NCBI RefSeq assembly: GCF_009758015.1
Contig: NZ_WSEL01000003.1
Span: 1,984,001 to 2,048,000 of the forward strand
Reading direction: 5' to 3'
Source: Ramlibacter pinisoli
Lineage (GTDB): Bacteria; Pseudomonadota; Gammaproteobacteria; Burkholderiales; Burkholderiaceae_C
Length of the DNA: 64,000 nucleotides
Below, one piece after another: positions 51,350 through 59,324 of this stretch; positions within the stretch are counted from its first letter, which is position 1; each line of letters begins with the position of its first letter. A program made the position numbers and the translations under genes. The notes under the pieces were generated by a model. It saw nothing but the letters and a program-made list of their open reading frames with translations, had not been told where the DNA came from and made no database searches.

Positions 51350-51390
51350 GGGTGTGTTGCCTCTGGAGTGGCGGGGGCGTCGCTGGTTGA

Positions 51391-51417
51391 ATTCCGTTGA
51401 TCGGAATGCTATTTCCG
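51391..51417. promoter_or_regulatory. Three-half-site operator, copy 2
   Basis: ATTCCGTTGATCGGAAT (arms ATTCCG/CGGAAT) followed after 3 bases by ATTTCCG. Over 30 bases, 23 are identical to the copy at 47821, with the differences in spacers. It lies between the divergent racemase-like and Bug genes. Confidence 0.75.
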
Positions 51418-51479
51418 AGGTGCTCCGTATGATGGTAGTCACGTCGCACCCGCTGCGCAACCCGCCTCTTGGAGCCGCC

Positions 51480-52454
51480 ATGACCTCCTCGTTCCGCCGC
51501 ATCGTCATCGCGTTCTCGTGCCTCGCGGCACCGCTTGCACCCGCGCTCGCCCAGGACTTCCCGACACGGCCGATCACCATCGTGGTTCCTTTTCCGCCCG
51601 GCGGCGGGACCGACATCGCCGCGCGCGTGCTTGGTGAACGGATGGGATCGCTGCTCGGCCAGTCGATCGTGGTCGTGAACCGGCCCGGCGCCGGCGGCAA
51701 CATCGGCGCAGCGAGCGTCGCGCGCGCACCCGGCGACGGGTACACGCTGGTCATGGCCACGCAGGGCACGCACGGGTCGAACGCGAGCCTCTACAAGGAC
51801 ACCGGCTACGACACGGTCAACGACTTCACGCCGGTGTCGCTGGTGGCCGAGACGCCGCTGATCCTGGTGACGGGCAGCAAGCAGCCAATCCAGAACCTGC
51901 GCGACCTGCTCGATCTGGCCCGCGCCAAGCCCGGCGCGCTGAACTACGGGTCCAGCAGCGTGGGGGGCTCGCCGCACCTGGCGATGGAACTGCTCAAGTC
52001 GATGACCGGCATCAACATGGTTCACGTTCCGTACCAGGGCAGCGCGCCGCTGCGCACCGCCCTCCTGAGCGGCGAGATCACGGTGATGTTCGACAACATT
52101 CCTTCGTCGCTGCCGCTCGTGCGCGAGGGCCGCTTCCGTGCGCTGGGCGTCAGCGGCACCGAGCGATCGTCCGCCGCGCCCGACGTGCCCACCGTCGCGC
52201 AGGCCGGCGTGCCAGGCTTCGAAGTGTCGGCCTGGTACGCGCTGCTCGCCGGCCCGAACACGCCGCCCGCCGTCGTGAACAAGCTCAATGCCGCTGTCGT
52301 GCAGGCGCTGAAGGCCAAGGACGTGACCGACAAGATGATCGACCTGGGCTACCAGCCGGGCGGCAGCACGCCGGCCGAACTGGCCGCGCGCATCCGCGCG
52401 GACCTCGAGAAGTACCGCAAGCTGATCCGCTCGGCCGGCCTCAGCGCGCAATGA
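51480..52454 (+). CDS. Bug-family (TctC) periplasmic solute receptor
   Basis: A 324-residue receptor from ATG 51480 (TTGGAG upstream). Signal RRIVIAFSCLAAPLAPALAQ; mature motifs FPTRPITIVVPFPPGGGTDI, RAPGDGYTLVMATQG and HVPYQGSAPLRTALLSGEIT. It begins a rightward operon with a CMD-family enzyme and another Bug gene, and is divergent from the second racemase-like gene, sharing operator copy 2. Confidence 0.93.
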   Translation: MTSSFRRIVIAFSCLAAPLAPALAQDFPTRPITIVVPFPPGGGTDIAARVLGERMGSLLGQSIVVVNRPGAGGNIGAASVARAPGDGYTLVMATQGTHGSNASLYKDTGYDTVNDFTPVSLVAETPLILVTGSKQPIQNLRDLLDLARAKPGALNYGSSSVGGSPHLAMELLKSMTGINMVHVPYQGSAPLRTALLSGEITVMFDNIPSSLPLVREGRFRALGVSGTERSSAAPDVPTVAQAGVPGFEVSAWYALLAGPNTPPAVVNKLNAAVVQALKAKDVTDKMIDLGYQPGGSTPAELAARIRADLEKYRKLIRSAGLSAQ

Positions 52455-52470
52455 TGAAGGAGACACCGCG

Positions 52471-52893
52471 ATGAAACCCACCGATCCCGACCTGCAGGCC
52501 TTGTTCGAGCGCGGCCTGGCCGTGCGCAAACGCGTGCTCGGCGACGACTACGTGAACGAGTCGCTGCGCGCGACCGACGACTTCACTCGGCCGCTGCAGG
52601 AATACCTGACTGCGCATGCGTGGGGCGCATCGTGGGCCCGCGGCACGCTCGAACTCAAGACGCGGTCGATGCTGAACCTGGCGATGCTCACCGCGCTCAA
52701 TCGCCCCGCGGAACTCAAGTTGCATTTGCGCGGAGCGCTGCGCACGGGAGTGACGAAGGACGAGATCCGCGAGATCTTCCTGCACGCGGGCGTCTATTGC
52801 GGCGCGCCGGCGGCGCTGGAGAGCTTCCGCATCGCGCGCGAGGTGTTCGAGGAAGCGGCAAGCAGCACCGAACCCTCGCGGCCCAGAGGGTGA
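52471..52893 (+). CDS. Carboxymuconolactone decarboxylase (CMD)-family protein
   Basis: A 140-residue CMD/AhpD-fold protein, close in length to 4-carboxymuconolactone decarboxylase PcaC. RATDDFTRPLQEYLTAHAWG (33-52), ELKTRSMLNLAMLTALNR (61-78) and the diagnostic GVYCGAPAALESFR (107-120) with C110 are present. The AhpD C-x2-C pair is absent, so a decarboxylase or lactonase role fits better than a peroxidase one. It lies between two Bug genes with gaps of 16 and 4 bases. Confidence 0.88.
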   Translation: MKPTDPDLQALFERGLAVRKRVLGDDYVNESLRATDDFTRPLQEYLTAHAWGASWARGTLELKTRSMLNLAMLTALNRPAELKLHLRGALRTGVTKDEIREIFLHAGVYCGAPAALESFRIAREVFEEAASSTEPSRPRG

Positions 52894-52897
52894 CGAC

Positions 52898-53899
52898 ATG
52901 CCGTGGATCGCATCCCAGACCTTCCTCGGCGCGTTACGCGCAATGGCCATCGTGACGGCGTCTTTCCTGGCCTCCAACGCCAGCGGGCAATCCTGGCCCC
53001 AGGACAAGCCGATCCGTATCGTGGTGCCGTATCCGCCGGGCGGCTCGACCGACACGGTGACGCGGTTGATCGCGACCCACCTGGGACCGAGGATCAATCG
53101 CGCGGTGGTTGTCGAAAACATTCCCGGCGGCAGCGGCAACATCGGCACGAACCGCGTCGTGCGCTCCCCACCGGACGGCCACACCCTCGTCACAGCCGCC
53201 ATCCCGCTGACGACGAATCCGGCCTTCTTCAAGGACATCCCGTTCGACGTGCTGCGTGATCTCGCGCCGGTGACCATGGTCACGACGCAACCTTACGTTG
53301 TGGTCCTGAATCCGTCCGTGCCGGCGCGGACGCTGCTGCAACTGCTGGCACTGGCGAAGGCGCAGCCAGGGAAGCTCACCTTCGCATCACACAGTGCAGG
53401 AGGCGCGACGCACCTGGCCGGCGAGTGGCTCAAGCTGCTCGCGGGCGTAGATATCCTCCATGTCCCCTACAAGGGCCAGGCGCCTGCGCTCGCCGACCTG
53501 CTTGCCGGGCACGTCTCGATGATGTTCGACAACGTGTCGACCGCGATCCAGTACGGCCCGACCGGCAAGGTGCGGCCATTGGCCAGTACCGGTCCGCGGC
53601 GCTCGCCGCTGCTGTTCAACGGCACGCTGCCCACAATCTCGGAGGTCAAGGGCCTGGAGTCGTTCCAGATGATGACCTGGCTCGGCTACATGGCGCCAGC
53701 GGGCACGCCGGATGCCGTGATCGAAGCGATTTCGGCCGAGATCAACGCGGTCGTGGCGCTCCCCGACGTGACGCGGCGGCTCAACGAGATGGGCTTCGAT
53801 GTCGCTGCCTCCTCGCCCCAGGCTTTCGCGGAGCATGTCCGCGCGGAACTCGCAAACTGGTCACGCATCGTTAAAGACGCTGGATTGAAAGCAGACTAG
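52898..53899 (+). CDS. Bug-family (TctC) periplasmic solute receptor
   Basis: A 333-residue receptor. The signal region is short and less hydrophobic (ALRAMAIVTASFLASNASGQ). Mature motifs: KPIRIVVPYPPGGSTDTVTR, SPPDGHTLVTAAIP and HVPYKGQAPALADLLAGHVS. It ends the rightward operon; what follows is a pentamer repeat and debris. Confidence 0.93.
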   Translation: MPWIASQTFLGALRAMAIVTASFLASNASGQSWPQDKPIRIVVPYPPGGSTDTVTRLIATHLGPRINRAVVVENIPGGSGNIGTNRVVRSPPDGHTLVTAAIPLTTNPAFFKDIPFDVLRDLAPVTMVTTQPYVVVLNPSVPARTLLQLLALAKAQPGKLTFASHSAGGATHLAGEWLKLLAGVDILHVPYKGQAPALADLLAGHVSMMFDNVSTAIQYGPTGKVRPLASTGPRRSPLLFNGTLPTISEVKGLESFQMMTWLGYMAPAGTPDAVIEAISAEINAVVALPDVTRRLNEMGFDVAASSPQAFAEHVRAELANWSRIVKDAGLKAD

Positions 53900-53980
53900 C
53901 TACTTAGCGGCCGGAGCAATGGTCACTCGTCTGGCCGCATGGCAAGGCCGCGGTCGGCAACCCGTGAATCGACACGACAC

Positions 53981-54038
53981 GTCACGTCACGTCACGTCAC
54001 GTCACGTCACGTCACGTCACGTCACGTCACGTCACGTC
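53981..54038. repeat. Pentanucleotide tandem repeat, (GTCAC) about 11.6 copies
   Basis: Eleven perfect GTCAC units plus GTC, preceded by two GACAC units that look like diverged copies. No gene with a recognisable product spans it; frames through it encode only HVTSR repeats. A five-base unit changes frame when it slips, so length variation is expected between isolates. Confidence 0.95.
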
Positions 54039-54456
54039 GTCATGCTGAATGCGGGCTGGTGCAACTTGGACGCACAAGCTGCAGCCCACCGTTCCCGCGC
54101 CGGTCCCTGTACGTCTCGTCCAGCAAGTCTTTCACCCGTATCGCCGTGCTCATCATGCTGGCGCGCCGTTCACTCGTTCCGAGCGAGTACCTACTGGAGG
54201 ACCGAGCGGCCGCTCTAGGAACTTTGCCGATCCGCAGGTCGGCGCTTGTGCCCCGTGGTGGAATTCCGAGACACGCGGAGTCCTGATCTGGACTCTTAAT
54301 CCGCTGGTCGCGCGTCGGTCAAAGGCGGACAGACGCGGAGAAACATCGGCGGAAGAGTAGCCCCTAGCCGAGCACGTCGCCGCAGCATCCTCTTGGCTGA
54401 CGTATGCTCGACGTCGCAATCTGATGCGTTGCCAGAATCGGATTGTGCTGAAAAGC
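54039..54456. other. 418-base gap with a tRNA-like scrap, no gene
   Basis: No convincing reading frame. At 54278-54295 GAGTCC-n6-GGACTC forms a hairpin. At 54291-54310 the sequence GACTCTTAATCCGCTGGTCG closely resembles the anticodon loop and following arm of a tRNA-Lys(CTT), but the T arm and 5' half do not fold. The stretch lies between the last Bug gene and the convergent etfA stop. Confidence 0.4.
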
Positions 54457-55389
54457 TCAGACTGACCGGAGCAGTTCCGGCATCGCCTGGAACAGATCGG
54501 CCTCAAGCCCGTAGTCGGCCACACTGAAGATCGGCGCTTCCGGGTCCTTGTTGATCGCCACGATCACCTTGGAGTCCTTCATGCCGGCCAAGTGCTGGAT
54601 GGCGCCGGAGATGCCGGCCGCCACGTACAGCTGCGGCGCGACGATCTTGCCGGTCTGGCCGACCTGCCAGTCGTTGGGCGCGTAGCCCGCATCGACGGCG
54701 GCGCGGCTGGCACCGAGGGCGGCGCCCAGCTTGTCGGCCAGGGGCGTCATCACCTCGTTGAACTTCTCCGCCGACCCCAGGGCACGGCCGCCCGAGACGA
54801 TGATCTTGGCGGCGGTCAGCTCGGGGCGGTTGCTCTTGGCGATCTCCTGGCCGACGAAGCGGCTCTTGCCGCTGTCGGCCGCCGCGGCCACGGTCTCCAC
54901 CGCGGCGCTGCCGCCAGTGGCGGCGGCCGGGTCGAAGCCGGTGGTGCGCACGGTGATCACCTTGGTGGCGTCGCTGCTCCGCACGACCGCGATGGCATTG
55001 CCGGCATAGATCGGGCGCTCGAATGTGTCGGGGCTGTCCACCTTCCTGATGTCGCTGATCTGCGCGACGTCCAGCTTGGCGGCCACGCGCGGGGCAATGT
55101 TCTTGCCGCTGGCGGTGGCCGGGAACAGGATGTGCTCGTAGCTGCCGGCGATGGCCAGCACCTGCGCGGTCATGTTCTCGGCCAGGCCGTGCTCGAACTG
55201 TGCGCCATCGGCGTGGATCACCTTGGCCACGCCGGCGATCTGCGCGGCAGCCTTGGCGGCGTCGCCGGCATTGGCGCCGGCCACCAGCACGTGCACGTCG
55301 CCCCCGCAGGCCTTGGCCGCGGTGACGGTGTTCAGCGTTGCGGCCTTGATGGACTTGTTGTCGTGTTCTGCAATCACCAGGGCCGTCAT
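54457..55389 (-). CDS. etfA: Electron transfer flavoprotein alpha subunit
   Basis: A 310-residue EtfA. N-terminal domain 1-180 ([20 protein letters not shown]) and C-terminal FAD domain with [20 protein letters not shown] (about 200-219), [20 protein letters not shown] (about 243-262) and [17 protein letters not shown] near 287. ETF carries electrons from acyl-CoA and amine dehydrogenases to ETF-ubiquinone oxidoreductase. The start follows the etfB stop without a gap. The gene order DAO-etfB-etfA differs from the usual etfBA-acyl-CoA dehydrogenase. Confidence 0.97.
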   Translation of the reverse strand: MTALVIAEHDNKSIKAATLNTVTAAKACGGDVHVLVAGANAGDAAKAAAQIAGVAKVIHADGAQFEHGLAENMTAQVLAIAGSYEHILFPATASGKNIAPRVAAKLDVAQISDIRKVDSPDTFERPIYAGNAIAVVRSSDATKVITVRTTGFDPAAATGGSAAVETVAAAADSGKSRFVGQEIAKSNRPELTAAKIIVSGGRALGSAEKFNEVMTPLADKLGAALGASRAAVDAGYAPNDWQVGQTGKIVAPQLYVAAGISGAIQHLAGMKDSKVIVAINKDPEAPIFSVADYGLEADLFQAMPELLRSV

Positions 55390-56139
55390 TTAGATCACCT
55401 TCGCTTCCGTCTTGAGCTTTTGAACCAGGGTGGCCACGTCGGGCACCTTCACGCCGGCACTGCGCTTGGCCGGCTCGGTGACCTTCAGCGTCTTCAGGCG
55501 CGGCTTGACGTCCACGCCCAGGTCTTCCGGCTTGACGGTATCGAGCTGCTTCTTCTTGGCCTTCATGATGTTGGGCAGCGTCACGTAGCGCGGCTCGTTC
55601 AGGCGCAGGTCGGTCGTGATCACCGCCGGCAGGTCGATGGAGATCGTCTCCAGGCCGCCGTCCACTTCACGCGTGACGTTCGCCTTGCCGTCGGCCACTT
55701 CCACCTTGCTCGCGAAGGTGGCCTGCGGCAGGTCGGCCAGCGCCGCCAGCATCTGGCCGGTCTGGTTGCAGTCGTCGTCGATGGCCTGCTTGCCCAGGAT
55801 CACCAGGCCCGGCTGCTCCTTGTCGACCAGCGCCTTGAGCAGCTTGGCCACCGCCAGCGGCTGCAGTTCCTCGTCGGTCAGCACCAGGATGGCCCGGTCG
55901 GCGCCGATGGCCATCGCCGTGCGCAGCGTCTCCTGGCACTGCTGCACGCCGCAGGACACGGCGATCACCTCGGTGGCCACGCCCTTTTCCTTCAGGCGCA
56001 CCGCCTCTTCGACGGCAATCTCGTCGAACGGGTTCATCGACATCTTCACATTGGCGATGTCCACACCCGTGTTGTCCGACTTCACGCGGACCTTCACGTT
56101 GTAGTCCACCACCCGCTTGATCGGGACCAGGATCTTCAT
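55390..56139 (-). CDS. etfB: Electron transfer flavoprotein beta subunit
   Basis: A 249-residue EtfB. It starts [20 protein letters not shown] and carries [19 protein letters not shown] (about 36-54), [20 protein letters not shown], and the recognition-loop region with [12 protein letters not shown] near 191 where ETF docks with dehydrogenases. It binds AMP and shares the FAD site with EtfA. The start lies 14 bases after the DAO stop, so the flavoprotein and its electron acceptor are probably made together. Confidence 0.97.
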   Translation of the reverse strand: MKILVPIKRVVDYNVKVRVKSDNTGVDIANVKMSMNPFDEIAVEEAVRLKEKGVATEVIAVSCGVQQCQETLRTAMAIGADRAILVLTDEELQPLAVAKLLKALVDKEQPGLVILGKQAIDDDCNQTGQMLAALADLPQATFASKVEVADGKANVTREVDGGLETISIDLPAVITTDLRLNEPRYVTLPNIMKAKKKQLDTVKPEDLGVDVKPRLKTLKVTEPAKRSAGVKVPDVATLVQKLKTEAKVI

Positions 56140-56153
56140 GTAAAGGGATTCCT

Positions 56154-57341
56154 TCAGGAGACGGCGCCGGAACCGTACTTGCCCACCAGGAGTGCGCCGG
56201 TAGCAAAACGTTCGATGGAATAAGGCGCGAGCGGCACGTCGGTCAGCATGCCAAGCGCCTCCTGCGCGAGGACACGGCCGACCGTCGGGGACAGCTTGAA
56301 GCCATGCCCGGAAAACCCGTAACCCATGACGAGTCCATCGACGCCCGGCAGGCGCCCGAGCACCGGATTCCAGTCAGGCGTCACGTCGTAGACTCCAGTC
56401 CACGATGACGCGAGCCCCGCCGCGTCGTAGGCCGGAAAGCGTGCAGCAACTTGCGCACCGACTTCGGCCACATAGTCGAGGGGAACGTCGCCTTGCTCGG
56501 TGTCGGTCGATGGCAGCCGTTCACCAACGAGACCTTCGCTGACCAGCATCTGTTTGCCGCCGTAGCTACGGTAGTACAGCATCCCGGGCGAAGACAGGTC
56601 CTTGAACACCGGCATCGCAGAGGTGTATGGTGCGCTAGTGCACTCGAGCGCGAGCACTGCATGCCGCTCGGGTACGACGGGCATATCGCGGCCCACCCAG
56701 GTCCCCATCTGCGGCGTCCAAATGTTCTGTGTGCTGACGAGTGTGCCGCAGGCGAAGTCACCAACGGACGTAGACACGCCAACCACGCGCGAGCCTTCAA
56801 TCACCAGACGCTGGACCGTCACGCCTTCGCGAACGGTCACGCCTCCATGCCGCGCAGCCTTCGCGAAACTGGTTGCCACCATGTATGCATCGCCGAAGCC
56901 AGCTTCCGGCTCGTAACCGATCAGCGCCGCATCGTCGAATGACGCGATCGGCAGAAGCTGCGAGGCTTCCTGCTTCGTCAGGTACTTCAGCGGAATTCCT
57001 TGCGCTTCCTGCTGGCGCAGAGACGCACGCAGTGGCTCGAGCTTTTCGTCATCGCCCGAACAGATCAGGTAGCCGCATTGCACCAACCCGCAAGACGCGT
57101 CGTCATCGCCGACGTAAGCGGCAAAGTCCTTGAACACGTCCCAGGAGCGGCGGGCCAGTTCGACGTTCTCCTTGACAGAGTAGTGAGTGCGCAGGATGCC
57201 GGACGATTGCGAGCTCGTTCCGGAGCCGACTGTCTCGCGCTCCAGCAGCAGCACGCGCTTGGCGCCGAAGCGAGCGAGGTGAAAGGCGACCGAGGAGCCA
57301 ATCACTCCGCCCCCGATCACGATCACGTCGTAGTTTTCCAT
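56154..57341 (-). CDS. DAO-family FAD-dependent amine/amino-acid oxidoreductase
   Basis: A 395-residue flavoprotein with GGAGAACCC before the ATG. The Rossmann motif GGGVIGSS is at residues 10-17, [20 protein letters not shown] at about 35-54 covers the flavin contact region, and [16 protein letters not shown] followed by [17 protein letters not shown] near 340-365 is the C-terminal FAD signature. It resembles sarcosine oxidase/glycine oxidase and dimethylglycine-dehydrogenase-type proteins. Because etfB-etfA follow directly, a dehydrogenase that reduces ETF is more likely than an oxidase. The substrate is probably a secondary amine or amino acid. Confidence 0.88.
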   Translation of the reverse strand: MENYDVIVIGGGVIGSSVAFHLARFGAKRVLLLERETVGSGTSSQSSGILRTHYSVKENVELARRSWDVFKDFAAYVGDDDASCGLVQCGYLICSGDDEKLEPLRASLRQQEAQGIPLKYLTKQEASQLLPIASFDDAALIGYEPEAGFGDAYMVATSFAKAARHGGVTVREGVTVQRLVIEGSRVVGVSTSVGDFACGTLVSTQNIWTPQMGTWVGRDMPVVPERHAVLALECTSAPYTSAMPVFKDLSSPGMLYYRSYGGKQMLVSEGLVGERLPSTDTEQGDVPLDYVAEVGAQVAARFPAYDAAGLASSWTGVYDVTPDWNPVLGRLPGVDGLVMGYGFSGHGFKLSPTVGRVLAQEALGMLTDVPLAPYSIERFATGALLVGKYGSGAVS

Positions 57342-57456
57342 GGGTTCTCCAGCTGTTTGCCGGAATCATCAAGCGCTCTGACGCCACCCGACGGAACATA
57401 AGGAAAACCGATACTCTGCAAAACCGCGCTCGACGCACGATTACTTCACGTTCTGG

Positions 57457-58455
57457 TCACGTCTCCGGCGGTGTCCAGAGCATGTCCTTGGCGAGCCCCA
57501 GTTGCGTACCGATCTCCGGCGAGAGCTGGCGTCGCACGGCGATCCGCACCAGGTCACGCACTTCCGTCGGAAGCGTACCCAGCTCACCCTGACGGAATGC
57601 CAGAAAGAAGGTCCGCGTCATGTCCGGGTAGGCCCGCCCCTGCCGGGCAAAGGATGACAGCGGCACGACGCGGATGCCCGGGATAAAGTGCCGGGATTGC
57701 CAGATGCACAAAGGCGTCGTTAGCGCAAAACCCATCCCGCTGGCCACCAGGCTGAGCAGGGGATCGGTCGCATCGAACTCGCATGTCCTCTCGAGCGCGT
57801 CACCTGTGCGCTGCAGGTACTCATCGACTTGCTGGCCGATCACGGAGCGTGCGCTGTACCGGATGAACTGTAGATGCCGGCTCAGATCGAGTAGCGAACC
57901 GAACTTGCTCACCTCGAACGACGCCGGCAACACCGCGTAGTAGGCCTCGGTGAACAGCTGCTCCCGCGAGATGCCCGGCAGCGACATGACGCTGGTCGTG
58001 ACTGCCAGGTCCAGCTGTCGGCCCTCGATCTGCGCATCAAGCGTCGGCGTGATGCCAGACCACAGGCGGATCTGGTGCGAGGAACTCGCGAGGGCCTTGA
58101 TCAGCAGGGGACCGATGGTGGCCGCAAACGAATCAACACAGCCGAAGCGCACGATCATTCGCTTGGCCCGGCTCACGTTGCGCACGCTTTCCATCATCTG
58201 GTCGGACCGCGTGAGCAAGTCCTTTGCGTTCTCAAACAGTCGCTGGCCGGCGGCAGTGGGCTGCGCGGGACGGGTCGAGCGATCCAGCAGCGGCGTCGAG
58301 AAGATGGTCTCCAGCTGCTTGATCCGCTGAGAAACGGCGGCCTGCGAGATGCGTAGCAGCCGGGCGGCATCGGAGACGCTCCCGGTTTCCATGACAGCGA
58401 CCCAACTGGCGAGCAATTCCCAGTCCGGGCGCAACTGCTCGTCGGTGAGGTTCAT
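57457..58455 (-). CDS. LysR-family transcriptional regulator
   Basis: A 332-residue LysR regulator: winged HTH at residues 14-75 (LLASWVAVMETGSVSDAARL, then ISQAAVSQRIKQLETIFSTP) and periplasmic-binding-like effector domain 95-300. Residues 1-12 are an additional short leader. It lies between the hutG-like gene (11-base gap) and the DAO-etfBA unit (115-base gap), on the same strand, so it could regulate either. LysR proteins often bind T-n11-A boxes; I did not find an unambiguous one. Confidence 0.92.
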   Translation of the reverse strand: MNLTDEQLRPDWELLASWVAVMETGSVSDAARLLRISQAAVSQRIKQLETIFSTPLLDRSTRPAQPTAAGQRLFENAKDLLTRSDQMMESVRNVSRAKRMIVRFGCVDSFAATIGPLLIKALASSSHQIRLWSGITPTLDAQIEGRQLDLAVTTSVMSLPGISREQLFTEAYYAVLPASFEVSKFGSLLDLSRHLQFIRYSARSVIGQQVDEYLQRTGDALERTCEFDATDPLLSLVASGMGFALTTPLCIWQSRHFIPGIRVVPLSSFARQGRAYPDMTRTFFLAFRQGELGTLPTEVRDLVRIAVRRQLSPEIGTQLGLAKDMLWTPPET

Positions 58456-58466
58456 CTTGATCCGCT

Positions 58467-59324
58467 TCAGGAACGGGACAGCTCCATCGTCCCACTTTGG
58501 GGAAGTCTAGCCAATCGGTCGAGGGCGCCCTGAACTGCCGCTTGCACTGTCGGAATGGCGATCTGCGCAAGGTCGTCACGCCAACCGAAAGGCGGCGCCT
58601 CGTCCATGTACAGGGACTGGCACATCTCCAGTTGGATGGCATGGATGCCATCTCCGGGAGCGCCGTAGCGCCGCGTGATGAAGCCCCCCTTAAAGCGGCC
58701 ATTCAACACCCAGCTCTCGTTCGTCGCACGAACGGCATCCAGCGCGCCTTCGATCACCGCGCGAGCGCAGCTCTGGCCATCGGCGGTGCCGAAGTTGAAG
58801 CTCGGCAACTTGCCCGAAAACAGGCGCGGGAGGACACTGGCGATCGAATGCGCCTCCCACAGCAGGACGTTGGCGTGCGATGCGCGCAGCCGCTGCAGTT
58901 CCTGCTTCAACGCATCGTGGTAGGGGCGCCAGTAGGCGCGCACACGCCGCTCAACCTCGGCCGCGTCCGGCGGGGACACTCCCGCGTACACCGGCTCGCC
59001 CCGGAAGGTTTCGGCGGGGCACAGCGTGGTCGTGACCAGCCCCGGGTACAACGAGTCGCCATTCGTGGGCCGGTTTAGGTCGATGACGTACCGCGACACC
59101 TTCGCGCGCAGCACGGTGGCATCCATCGCTTTCGCGAAGGAATAGAGCCGGTCCAGGTGCCAGTCGGTATCCGCGACCGTGAGCGCCTCCTCGGTGTAGA
59201 GGTGTCGCAAGTCGTCCGGGATCGTCGTACCCAGGTGCGGGATCGACACGAGCAGTGGACCGCCGCGCCGTTCGATAACGAACGTCGGTTCCTCAATGCA
59301 CGTATGAACCATGGGCTCAGACAT
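58467..59324 (-). CDS. N-formylglutamate amidohydrolase-family protein
   Basis: A 285-residue zinc hydrolase of the HutG type. LLVSIPHLGTTIPDDL near 22-37, ADTDWHLDRLYSFAKAMDAT near 48-67, RYVIDLNRPTNGDSLYPG near 75 and LLWEAHSIASVLPRLFSGK near 147 are the family blocks with the metal-binding His/Asp. HutG frees formate from N-formyl-L-glutamate in histidine breakdown. No other hut genes are nearby. Beside hyuAB it may cleave a similar N-acyl or N-carbamoyl product. The ATG 59324 overlaps the hyuB stop by 8 bases; ATG 59312 is an alternative. Confidence 0.85.
   Translation of the reverse strand: MSEPMVHTCIEEPTFVIERRGGPLLVSIPHLGTTIPDDLRHLYTEEALTVADTDWHLDRLYSFAKAMDATVLRAKVSRYVIDLNRPTNGDSLYPGLVTTTLCPAETFRGEPVYAGVSPPDAAEVERRVRAYWRPYHDALKQELQRLRASHANVLLWEAHSIASVLPRLFSGKLPSFNFGTADGQSCARAVIEGALDAVRATNESWVLNGRFKGGFITRRYGAPGDGIHAIQLEMCQSLYMDEAPPFGWRDDLAQIAIPTVQAAVQGALDRLARLPQSGTMELSRS

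Noticed and set aside
53981..54038. CRISPR array
   Set aside because: The units are 5 bases with no spacers; no cas gene is near.
53919..54286. Open frames encoding HVTSR repeats
   Set aside because: They owe their openness to the pentamer repeat, have no recognisable domain, and two frames are equally open.
54278..54310. Functional tRNA-Lys gene
   Set aside because: Only about 20 bases fit; acceptor, D and T arms cannot be formed.
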